Assembly (NCBI GenBank): GCA_029240815.1 | Contig: JARDZO010000182.1 | Coordinates: 1-11,501 of the forward strand | Reading direction: 5' to 3' | Source: Brevibacillus sp. | GTDB lineage: Bacteria; Bacillota; Bacilli; Brevibacillales; Brevibacillaceae | DNA length: 11,501 bases | In this document: piece by piece, positions 5,752 to 11,501 of the stretch | Layout of the letters: every line of letters starts with the position of its first letter | Numbering within the stretch: the stretch's first letter is position 1 | The notes under the pieces: model-generated | Told to the model about the DNA's origin: nothing | The model's input: only the letters and a program-made list of their open reading frames with translations | Database searches by the model: none | Made by a program: the position numbers and the translations under genes

Positions 5752-6693
5752 CTATCTTTCGTATTCCTCGAATGGATCATCAATAAGCAGTTTGTGCGCC
5801 TCTGCATCGCTTACACCTGCATACAGCATCGCCTTCCCATCCTCCAAGCGATGAAGTCCTCCGCTAAAAATGACATCGATGAGATCATTTCTCTTGGCAG
5901 GTCCTTTAGGAAATTGATCACGCGTTGCGATAATCTTAATTGGACTTCTTTCTAAAGTCTTCGGATCGAAAGCAAACGTCATGGCATGATAATGGCGAAT
6001 CTCGCCTTCTTCCATGTATGAAATATGACCAAGAACACCCACAAGCCCGTTCTTTAATAAGTGCGCTTCATTAACGCCGCCCCATTCATCCTTCTTAAAC
6101 TGATCCGTGAATATAGGAGCTGCTTCGATCACTGCTTCATTCAAATCTTCCAGCTTATCAACTTCTGTATAACCAATGACAGCCCGGGCTCCTTCAACAC
6201 CAAATGGCCGTGTAAATACACCTATTCGACCGTTTGCATACTCGATTAAGCGAATATCTTTCATGTGATCAGGACCGCTGGCAAAGTAAGTTAAATCTTG
6301 TATATCCGTTCCCTTAAAGAACAAGGTGCGCCATGTTTGGACCTGCTTTGAGTTCTCCTTATCAAAGACGACCTCAACACCACCAAAAACGAGCTCTCCG
6401 GAGATAAACGTGAAAAAAGGATCCTGTAAATCAAAGGAAACGCTGCCTTCCCTAGGTATCCATGTACCGCCACGATTTACGAAAAACATAACCTCTGAAC
6501 GCTCTGAATCACGGGACTCCACACGACCAGCAATAACCATCTCGCCACCGTCTATAAAAGGAGCCGCAATATTATATACATCCTTATCGCCAACACCTGC
6601 GAACACAAGCTTTTCTGCACCGTAAGCTTTCTTGTTGAATGCCTCCAGCAGCTGCTTCGAGGACTTTACTTCGTTACGCAAAGAAAGTGTCAA
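5752..6693 (-). CDS. DUF1861 (MTP-1 family) protein, GH130-like beta-propeller
   Basis: The 313-residue protein matches the DUF1861/PF08950 family, predicted to adopt the five-bladed propeller of GH130-type mannoside phosphorylases and related enzymes. Repeated strand-rich blocks include AGRVESRDSERSEVMFF (55-71), GPDHMKDIRLIEY (140-152), WGGVNEAHLLKNG (204-216), and DVIFSGGLHRLEDGK (273-287) followed by YAGVSDAEAH. The acidic and arginine residues in these blocks resemble sugar and phosphate contacts of GH130 enzymes, but no substrate is established for this family. There is no signal peptide, so it is probably cytoplasmic. The start is TTG (6691-6693), preceded by GGGGAGAAGG; no in-frame ATG exists nearby. 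A strong promoter lies at 6730-6758. The stop overlaps the residual open frame of the PP2C remnant. Confidence 0.82.
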   Translation of the reverse strand: MTLSLRNEVKSSKQLLEAFNKKAYGAEKLVFAGVGDKDVYNIAAPFIDGGEMVIAGRVESRDSERSEVMFFVNRGGTWIPREGSVSFDLQDPFFTFISGELVFGGVEVVFDKENSKQVQTWRTLFFKGTDIQDLTYFASGPDHMKDIRLIEYANGRIGVFTRPFGVEGARAVIGYTEVDKLEDLNEAVIEAAPIFTDQFKKDEWGGVNEAHLLKNGLVGVLGHISYMEEGEIRHYHAMTFAFDPKTLERSPIKIIATRDQFPKGPAKRNDLIDVIFSGGLHRLEDGKAMLYAGVSDAEAHKLLIDDPFEEYER

Positions 6694-6729
6694 TGTACCT
6701 TCTCCCCATTCCTATTTGTGATGTTTTTG

Positions 6730-6758
6730 ATCATAAAGTAGGCATGGAGAAATGTAAA
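6730..6758 (-). promoter_or_regulatory. Sigma-A promoter of the DUF1861 gene
   Basis: On the minus strand TTTACA (6753-6758) is 17 bp from TATGAT (6730-6735); each hexamer matches consensus at five of six positions. The start near 6723 leaves a leader of about 30 nt to the TTG codon. The ten-base arms ATGGAGAAAT (6744-6753) and ATTTCTCCAT (6820-6829) flank the upstream side and could bind a regulator, but the 66-bp separation makes this uncertain. Confidence 0.65.
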
Positions 6759-6986
6759 TTTCGATTTTTAGGAATGACTATTGAGAATTTGCAATCGTTG
6801 ATTTTTATAGGTAATAGCTATTTCTCCATTCAATCCCTCATAAAATCAAAATAACCTGTGGCTATGTGCCAGTTCTTACGCGTTGATTACCTATCGGGCA
6901 GAGAGGCGGGTGCAAGACAAGTTCGGGCGGAGCGTAGGGCGTATTTGGGCATGGGTTTCCATTCCCATAATCCACAAACCTCATGA
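6759..6986. other. Gene-free stretch upstream of the DUF1861 gene
   Basis: Nothing codes convincingly here. The first part is AT-rich promoter-upstream DNA. The second part (about 6861-6986) is more GC-balanced, and an open plus-strand frame crosses it with no ribosome site and no recognisable family. I see no RNA gene or terminator. Confidence 0.4.
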
Positions 6987-7170
6987 AAGGGAACGTAGAG
7001 GCGCTATTTTGCAGAAAATCGCTATTCAACTCGTTAAACGGAACGTAAAGCCTTTATTTCTCCTTCGCAGGCAGTATTTCAATCAAAAATGGCAAAATAA
7101 CGTCTCCATGTTCCCCTTAAGCTCAAAAAAGCTGGATATTTGATAAATAGCTCCTCGTAGTTCCGTTTGC
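6987..7170. repeat. Second dispersed-repeat cluster (GGAACGTAGAGGCGCTATTT type)
   Basis: Four copies of a roughly 24-bp motif are present. Two are forward: 6987-7010 (GGGAACGTAGAGGCGCTATT) and 7036-7060 (CGGAACGTAAAGCCTTTATT). Two are inverted: 7094-7120 (AAAATAACGTCTCCATGTTC) and 7143-7170 (AAATAGCTCCTCGTAGTTCC). Copies of equal orientation are about 50 bp apart, and the two pairs face each other, so the block is a large imperfect inverted repeat. Spacers contain shared-looking words such as TATTC and TATTTC. The motif differs from the cluster at 346-538. I infer another intergenic repeat family of the host, perhaps folding into RNA or DNA hairpins. No coding function is seen. Confidence 0.75.
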
Positions 7171-7274
7171 TGCTTCGAGCCCTGCTAGCATTCCCTAAAT
7201 GAGCGGCTCCAACCACCGCTTTTGTTCGACAATGAAATCGGAGGCAGGCTTTCGGTTTGGCATAAAATCTAGTC

Positions 7275-7305
7275 AAAAAAAGAGCTACTCCCTAAGGAGC
7301 AGCCC
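7275..7305 (-). terminator. Rho-independent terminator of the aguA-aguB operon
   Basis: On the minus strand GGGCTGCTCC and GGAGTAGCTC form a ten-pair stem (two G-U pairs) with the loop TTAG, followed by seven T. The stop codon of the LysE remnant lies inside the stem. Confidence 0.88.
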
Positions 7306-7407
7306 TATGATGGCTATCAAGCCAAACACGGTTAAAATACCGATGGGCCCGACCGGTGCAGCGATCGAAAGCCCCAGTAAAATTCCCTTCAACAACGGAA
7401 CGAGCAT
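7285..7407 (-). pseudogene. Internally deleted remnant of a LysE/RhtB-family exporter
   Basis: Just after the aguB stop, an ATG (7405-7407) opens a 40-codon frame reading MLVPLLKGILLGLSIAAPVG, then PIGILTVFG and LIAIIGLLLRE. The stretch GILLGLSIAAPVGPIGIL is the highly characteristic first membrane segment of LysE-type amino-acid exporters, including the G-x-S-x-A-x-P-V-G-P signature. Complete family members are about 200 residues. Here the frame passes directly into a short hydrophobic end resembling the family's C-terminal helix, then stops within the operon terminator. I read this as an in-frame internal deletion of some 160 codons. The reading frame and distance to aguB (5 bp) show it was the third gene of the operon. 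Expression as a 40-residue membrane peptide cannot be excluded, but its ribosome site is weak. Confidence 0.65.
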
Positions 7408-7412
7408 CGTGA

Positions 7413-8288
7413 TTACAGTACCTGCTCACCATCATACGTAGCAATTTTCTTGTAAAGATCCGGACGGCGATCGCGGAAAATGCCCCACTCGATACGCTGA
7501 ACTTCCAGCTGATCGAGGTCAAATTCGGCAACAAGCACCGTTTCCTCATTGCGGCCAGCTTCCTCAATCATATTGCCCTGCGGGCCTGCGATGAAAGACG
7601 AACCATAGAAGTTGATGCTGGATTCTTCATCTTCTTCCTTACCGATTCGATTCGACGCGATAACCGGCATCAAGTTCGCAGCGGCGTGGCCGCGCATGCA
7701 CATTTGCCAGTGATCCTTAGAATCGATCGAACCGTCCTGCGGCTCGGAGCCGATAGCGGTCGGATAAAACAGCAGCTCCGCACCCATCAATGCCATAACC
7801 CTTGCAGCTTCCGGGTACCATTGATCCCAACAAACGCCTACGCCAATTTTAGCATAACGTGTTTTCCAAACCTTGAACCCGGTATCACCAGGGTTAAAAT
7901 AGAACTTTTCTTCATACCCCGGACCATCAGGGATATGACTTTTGCGATAAAGGCCAAGCACTTCACCATCTGCATCGATGACTGCTAACGAGTTGTAGCG
8001 CGCATAATTCTTTTTCTCATAAAAGCTTATCGGCAGTACGACCTGAAGCTCCTTAGCAATTTCGCGAAAGTGTTTGATCGCTTTGTTGTTCTCCAGCTCC
8101 GTCGCGTAATGATAATAGTCGGACTTCTCTTTTTGGCAGAAATATGGTGTCTCAAACAGCTCTTGGATCAAAATAATTTGAGCGCCCTTCGCGGCTGCTT
8201 GGCGAACCAAGGTCTCTGCTTGGCGAATGTTTTCTTCTATATTATCGGAACAGCTCATTTGCGTTGCTGCTACTGTAACATTTCTCAA
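7413..8288 (-). CDS. aguB: N-carbamoylputrescine amidase
   Basis: This nitrilase-superfamily enzyme hydrolyses N-carbamoylputrescine to putrescine, CO2 and ammonia, the last step of the agmatine route. From the proposed start it has 291 residues, the usual length. The catalytic triad is visible: Glu43 in QELFETPYF, Lys116 in YRKSHIPDGPGYEEKF, and Cys153 in GVGVCWDQWYPEAAR. The N-terminus RNVTVAATQMSCSDNIEENI is typical. The TTG at 8286-8288 is preferred because AAAGG lies 9 nt upstream and the product then begins exactly where family members do; the frame remains open to 8333 but would overlap aguA. The aguA stop (8294) sits in this ribosome site, so the two genes are likely translationally coupled. 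A LysE remnant and a terminator follow. Confidence 0.95.
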   Translation of the reverse strand: MRNVTVAATQMSCSDNIEENIRQAETLVRQAAAKGAQIILIQELFETPYFCQKEKSDYYHYATELENNKAIKHFREIAKELQVVLPISFYEKKNYARYNSLAVIDADGEVLGLYRKSHIPDGPGYEEKFYFNPGDTGFKVWKTRYAKIGVGVCWDQWYPEAARVMALMGAELLFYPTAIGSEPQDGSIDSKDHWQMCMRGHAAANLMPVIASNRIGKEEDEESSINFYGSSFIAGPQGNMIEEAGRNEETVLVAEFDLDQLEVQRIEWGIFRDRRPDLYKKIATYDGEQVL

Positions 8289-8293
8289 TGGAA

Positions 8294-9337
8294 TCACCCT
8301 TTCTTGCTTGCTGGCATTTGTTGTGTCGTGCAATGGACGTTGCCGCCTTCTTTGATGATGGACATGCCGTTTATTGTGCGGATTCTGCGATCTGGGAAAG
8401 CTGCGCTTAGCACTTCTTCCGCCTTACGATCTGTCTCTTCTGCCGTTCCGCCGAACACCGGCAAAATAATGCCGCCGTTTACGAAATAAAAGTTCAAATA
8501 GCTCAGCGTCAGACGCTGCTCTTCAAAAAACGTTAAAGGAGGCTGCTCGATCTGGATAATTTCAAAAGAACGTCCTTTAGCATCCGTCGCATTGCGCAGA
8601 ATCTCTAGATTCTCTTGTGTAATCGCGTAGTTCGCATCCTCTGGGTCGTTGCAAACCTGCAAAATGATTTTACCTGGAGCCGCGAAGCAAGCAATATTGT
8701 CGACATGACCGTCCGTTTCATCGCCGTCAAGCCCTTTGTTCAGCCAGATGATTTTCTCGACGTTGACGAAGTTTTTCACATACTCCTCGATTTGTTCACG
8801 GCTTAGGTCTGGATTTCGGTTCGTGTTCAGGAGACATTCCTCCGTTGTCAAAAGCGTACCTTCTCCATCCACATGAATGGAGCCGCCTTCCATGACGAGC
8901 GGAGCATCAAAACGCTTCACACCGTGATGCTCCAAAATTTGCGGAGCCACGTTATCATCTAGATCCCAAGGCGCATATTTGCCGCCCCACGCGTTGAATT
9001 TCCAATTCACAGCTGCGATTTCCTGCTGCTCATTTAATAAAAACGTCGGCCCGTTATCACGGAACCAAGCATCGTTATGCGGAATGATCAGAAAATCAAC
9101 GTTCGTCTCGTCAAACATTGCCTTAACTTGCTCAGCATCCGCCGGGTTCACGATCACTGTCACTGGCTCGAACTCAGCAATGGCCTTGGCCAAATCTGCA
9201 TAGCCTTTTGATACAACGGCATGATCCTCCGGATAAACCATCGAAGATTGAACGGGCCAAGAAATAAATGTACGTTCGTGTGTTGTCCACTCTGCTGGCA
9301 TTCTATAGTGTAAATCATTAGGTTTCATCTCATCCAT
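8294..9337 (-). CDS. aguA: Agmatine deiminase
   Basis: The 347-residue enzyme hydrolyses agmatine to N-carbamoylputrescine and ammonia. It has the guanidine-modifying (PPADI) fold. Conserved elements are the N-terminal MPAEWTTHERTFISWP (residues 13-28), NDAWFRDNGPTF (88-99), MEGGSIHVDGEGTLLTT (149-165), the catalytic region DGDETDGHVDNIACF (204-218, with His211 and Asp213), and the nucleophile Cys336 in EGGNVHCTTQQMP (330-342). Two in-frame ATG codons, 9335-9337 and 9326-9328, are possible starts; AGTGAG is better spaced for the second, so the first three residues are uncertain. With aguB directly downstream the pair converts agmatine to putrescine. No arginine decarboxylase gene is present in the window, so the agmatine must be imported or made from a distant locus. 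Confidence 0.96.
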   Translation of the reverse strand: MDEMKPNDLHYRMPAEWTTHERTFISWPVQSSMVYPEDHAVVSKGYADLAKAIAEFEPVTVIVNPADAEQVKAMFDETNVDFLIIPHNDAWFRDNGPTFLLNEQQEIAAVNWKFNAWGGKYAPWDLDDNVAPQILEHHGVKRFDAPLVMEGGSIHVDGEGTLLTTEECLLNTNRNPDLSREQIEEYVKNFVNVEKIIWLNKGLDGDETDGHVDNIACFAAPGKIILQVCNDPEDANYAITQENLEILRNATDAKGRSFEIIQIEQPPLTFFEEQRLTLSYLNFYFVNGGIILPVFGGTAEETDRKAEEVLSAAFPDRRIRTINGMSIIKEGGNVHCTTQQMPASKKG

Positions 9338-9557
9338 CTCACTTTATTTAAATTTGTTGGCAGCCATATGAAGGGCAAATATTGAAGTAAATTGCACCGT
9401 CTTTCATCATATACCAAAAGGAGCTTAGGCTCAATGTACATAGGTTTACAAATTTAGCAATCGTTTATAAACCAATTTCTTCTGCCTGCATATTTTGCTT
9501 GCTTTTAATGAACATTATATATGTTTTACCATGCAACCAAATGAAAGGGCGATCACA
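9338..9557. other. Divergent intergenic region between aguA and the azoreductase gene
   Basis: These 220 bp must hold both divergent promoters. For aguA no convincing -35/-10 pair is seen. Weak symmetrical elements are GAGC-TTAG-GCTC (9421-9432) and GGTTTA/TAAACC (9443-9448 and 9468-9473). No gene is supported here, although the azoreductase frame stays open from 9495. Confidence 0.45.
9495..9523 (+). promoter_or_regulatory. Candidate promoter of the azoreductase gene
   Basis: TTGCTT (9495-9500) and TATATG (9518-9523) are 17 bp apart; the start would be near 9530, with a short leader to the TTG codon at 9558. An alternative is TTTACA (9445-9450) with TATAAA (9466-9471), which has better hexamers but only a 15-bp gap. 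Confidence 0.35.
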
Positions 9558-10193
9558 TTGGCAACTGTTTTACACATCACAGCACATCCCCATGACCACC
9601 AAACATCATTCAGTATGGCTGTAGGAAAAGCCTTTATTGATACGTATCGGGAAGCTAATCCTAATGATGAAGTTATCCCTTTGGACTTGTACAGCATTCA
9701 ATTGCCGCACATTGATGCCGACGTGTTCAGTGGATGGGGAAAATTAAGAGGCGGTCAACAATTCTCAGATTTGAGCAAGGAAGAACAAACAAAAGTAGGT
9801 CGAATCGGCGAAATAACGGATCAGTTTGTAGCAGCGGATAAATATGTATTCGTAACACCAATGTGGAATTTTTCTTTCCCTCCGCTTATGAAAGCCTATA
9901 TCGATGCTATTTGTATCGCTGGCAAGACTTTTAAGTACACAGAAACCGGCCCCGTAGGCTTGTTACCTGACAAAAAAGCACTGCATATCCAAGCAAGTGG
10001 CGGCGTATATTCGGAAGGACCTGCTGCCTCTATGGAAATGGGACATCGTTATTTAGGTATCATCATGGCGTTCTTCGGCATTACTGATTTCCAAGGAATT
10101 TTTGTTGAGGGTGTGGCTCAGACACCGGACAAGGCTCCGCAAATTAAAGAGGAAGCGATTAGCCGTGCCCAAGCATTAGCAAAAACGTTCTAA
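9558..10193 (+). CDS. azoR: FMN-dependent NADH-azoreductase
   Basis: This flavodoxin-like quinone/azo reductase transfers electrons from NAD(P)H to quinones, azo compounds and related electrophiles through bound FMN. From the TTG start it has 211 residues, typical of the AzoR family. Marks are the first strand and phosphate loop [18 protein letters not shown] (2-19), the isoalloxazine-binding [18 protein letters not shown] (100-117), and IQASGGVYS (144-152), followed by the [17 protein letters not shown] helix. The frame stays open to 9495, but the TTG at 9558-9560 is chosen because AAAGGG lies 8 nt upstream and the product then begins (M)ATVL as in relatives. The gene is alone, has its own terminator, and is divergent from aguA. 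No dedicated regulator gene is adjacent. Confidence 0.93.
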   Translation: MATVLHITAHPHDHQTSFSMAVGKAFIDTYREANPNDEVIPLDLYSIQLPHIDADVFSGWGKLRGGQQFSDLSKEEQTKVGRIGEITDQFVAADKYVFVTPMWNFSFPPLMKAYIDAICIAGKTFKYTETGPVGLLPDKKALHIQASGGVYSEGPAASMEMGHRYLGIIMAFFGITDFQGIFVEGVAQTPDKAPQIKEEAISRAQALAKTF

Positions 10194-10202
10194 CAAATGA
10201 TA

Positions 10203-10242
10203 AAGGCTAAGTAAACCGTTTAGGGTCTACTTAGCTTTTTTT
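10203..10242 (+). terminator. Rho-independent terminator of the azoreductase gene
   Basis: GCTAAGTA (10206-10213) pairs with TACTTAGC (10228-10235), extended inside by ACC/GGT, and is followed by seven T. It lies immediately before the stop codon of the convergent metallophosphoesterase gene. Confidence 0.88.
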
Positions 10243-10243
10243 G

Positions 10244-10981
10244 TTACTCTTTCATCTTTTTCCCGCGATACTGACCCGTCCGTAGTTCCAAGATATAGGC
10301 TTCTGAATCCGGCATCCGCTCATCCTTCGCTTGCTGTACAGCGAGTTCAATGTCGTAAGGCACTCTCACGTGCTGTAAATTGAACGCCGCAGGCTGTTTG
10401 CTGTGATAATTCCCCTCAAGAAGGACATAGGAAGCTTGTGTTAAATCCAGCGGATTCCCTACGCTTCCTGTATTGAAAAGCATTTTACCCCTAAGAACCT
10501 GCAAATAGGCGTTGTGAACATCACCATAGCCTGCCACGTCGGCTTGCGAAGGCTCCCCGCACACGTCTGAGGACTCGAACATCGACATTCGGCTTTCCAT
10601 CTGGTCCCACGGTTGAATACGTTCATAAACGCTTCTTGGCGAAGCATGAAATAACCTTACGAACTTCCCGCTCATCCAAAATTCATAGCAAAAAGGCAGC
10701 CCTTTCAAATAATCCAACCGTTCTCGTCCAAGCCTAGCCTGCTGCCAAAGTAAAATCGGATCTTCGGTTGGGTTTCCGATGAAATCATCCCAGTTTCCCA
10801 TAATGACCGCGTTGCAAACTTCCCGCACGTGATCAACAATGAGATCCGAATGGGGTCCCTTTCCTACTAAATCCCCAAGACAAATGATCTCTGTAACATG
10901 TCGATGCTGAATATCCTTCATAACCGCTTCGAATGCAGGCATATTACCATGGATATCTGAAATAATGGCTAGTTTCTCCAT
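10244..10981 (-). CDS. Metallophosphoesterase (calcineurin-like, YfcE-type)
   Basis: The 245-residue protein is a cytoplasmic calcineurin-like phosphoesterase that uses a two-metal centre. The usual motifs appear in order: SDIHGN (8-13, D-x-H), CLGDLVGKGPHS (34-45, G-D), MGNWDDFIGN (61-70, the G-N motif), LFHASP (110-115) and GYGDVHNAY (151-159, matching G-H-x-H), followed by FNTGSVGNP. Two positions differ from the consensus: Trp64 replaces the common histidine of GNH(D/E), and Asp154 replaces the first histidine of GHxH. The frame is open to 11053, but ATG 10979-10981 is chosen because AGGCAGGTGG precedes it and motif spacing fits. The upstream membrane-protein gene ends 19 bp away, so the two form an operon. 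The substrate is unknown. Confidence 0.86.
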   Translation of the reverse strand: MEKLAIISDIHGNMPAFEAVMKDIQHRHVTEIICLGDLVGKGPHSDLIVDHVREVCNAVIMGNWDDFIGNPTEDPILLWQQARLGRERLDYLKGLPFCYEFWMSGKFVRLFHASPRSVYERIQPWDQMESRMSMFESSDVCGEPSQADVAGYGDVHNAYLQVLRGKMLFNTGSVGNPLDLTQASYVLLEGNYHSKQPAAFNLQHVRVPYDIELAVQQAKDERMPDSEAYILELRTGQYRGKKMKE

Positions 10982-11000
10982 CGACCCACCTGCCTTTATG

Positions 11001-11501
11001 TTAATATTTTTGAACACGTGAAATGGATGCTTCTCTCTCACCCGCTCTGCCAACCAAAAACGGATACATCAGATACAATCCAACCACATAAAGCAGAACT
11101 GCTATATAAACAGGCAACAAATGAATGAAGTCCATATAGCCAATGTGAACATGTATCAGAAGACCGGCAGTAAATCCAGGAAGACCGCCCCAGAGAAACG
11201 TCCACCACAACCAGCTTTCACCTTGGTTGACCCCCCATAAAGCGGAGGCTGTAATCGCTACCGCTAATGAAAAGAGCGCTCCGCCGAATCCTGCTCGGTC
11301 ATGAGCAATGAGCGGAATGATGTGATCGTTCCAAGCATTAAGCTGCTGGACTGTCAGGCCGAGATAGGCTAAATCTGTCGGCACGAACACGGTAGTGATA
11401 CCGACGAAGGATATCGTCAAGCCTCCGATTGCTAAACCAAATCCGAGTACAACGAAGCAGCATTGCCCCCACTGCGCTCTGAGCCAAACAGAATCATTCA
11501 A
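11001..11501 (-). CDS. Multi-pass membrane protein, C-terminal part (5' end outside window)
   Basis: The frame is open to the edge of the window, so only the last 166 residues or fewer are seen. The TTG at 11499-11501 is likely an internal leucine. At least four membrane segments are visible, roughly at 13-36, 70-90, 97-117 and 125-148 of this fragment. Between the first two is the conserved-looking loop VPTDLAYLGLTVQQLNA followed by IIPLIAHDRAGFGGALFS. The tail is charged (GRAGEREASISRVQKY). I recall a similar loop in bacterial membrane proteins, some annotated with an N-terminal dihydroorotate dehydrogenase-like part, but I cannot confirm this from a fragment. The stop is 19 bp before the metallophosphoesterase start, suggesting co-transcription. 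Confidence 0.75.
   Translation of the reverse strand: MNDSVWLRAQWGQCCFVVLGFGLAIGGLTISFVGITTVFVPTDLAYLGLTVQQLNAWNDHIIPLIAHDRAGFGGALFSLAVAITASALWGVNQGESWLWWTFLWGGLPGFTAGLLIHVHIGYMDFIHLLPVYIAVLLYVVGLYLMYPFLVGRAGEREASISRVQKY

Noticed and set aside
6883..7143. Plus-strand open frame of 86 codons
   Set aside because: It runs through the dispersed repeats, changes character across repeat units and has no ribosome site.
8289..8333. Longer aguB starting at TTG 8333
   Set aside because: It would overlap the end of aguA by 40 bp and add residues not typical of the family. The TTG at 8288 has a properly spaced ribosome site.
9421..9432. GAGC-TTAG-GCTC hairpin as a terminator between aguA and the azoreductase gene
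   Set aside because: The stem has only four pairs without a T run, and no gene ends there.

Overview
The window looks like an ordinary chromosomal stretch from a Paenibacillus-like member of the Bacillota. The basis is gene content (agmatine deiminase with N-carbamoylputrescine amidase, a YkvA/DUF1232 protein, a DUF3298 protein, an FMN azoreductase), strong AGGAGG-type ribosome sites, several TTG starts, U-tailed intrinsic terminators and moderate GC. The genus is inferred from family resemblance, not from a marker gene. There is no rRNA, tRNA, CRISPR array, insertion sequence or prophage gene, and I did not find a new multi-gene system.

Layout. Positions 1-611 have no gene. They hold a pyrimidine-rich 43-bp tandem repeat, then four short inverted-repeat elements in alternating orientation around an A7G8/G-rich tract. 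A leaderless DUF3298 protein (+) then meets a GC-rich TRM11-type RNA methyltransferase (-) tail to tail, with 2 bp between their stops. A LysR regulator (-) and a branched-chain aminotransferase (+) are divergent. The 116 bp between them carry a LysR-type palindrome centred about 65 bp upstream of the predicted aminotransferase start site. Next, all on the minus strand, come a 68-residue coiled-coil protein, a DUF1232 membrane protein, the C-terminal stump of a PP2C-type phosphatase and a DUF1861 (GH130-like) protein, most with clear terminators or promoters.

Positions 6694-7284 are gene-free apart from the DUF1861 promoter, a second family of dispersed repeats (four copies, two in each orientation) and a terminator. 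Reading leftwards from about 9337, aguA and aguB form a tight operon that converts agmatine through N-carbamoylputrescine to putrescine. It is followed by a 40-codon, internally deleted remnant of a LysE-type exporter that runs into the terminator. An azoreductase (+) is divergent from aguA. At the right edge a multi-pass membrane protein, cut by the window end, and a metallophosphoesterase form a two-gene minus-strand unit.

The most informative points are two unlabelled gene remnants (PP2C tail, LysE miniature), the well-placed LysR operator, two different clusters of short inverted repeats, and the higher-order structure of the 43-bp array. Four TTG starts are proposed or implied; three are complete genes with convincing Shine-Dalgarno sequences (DUF1861, aguB, azoreductase).
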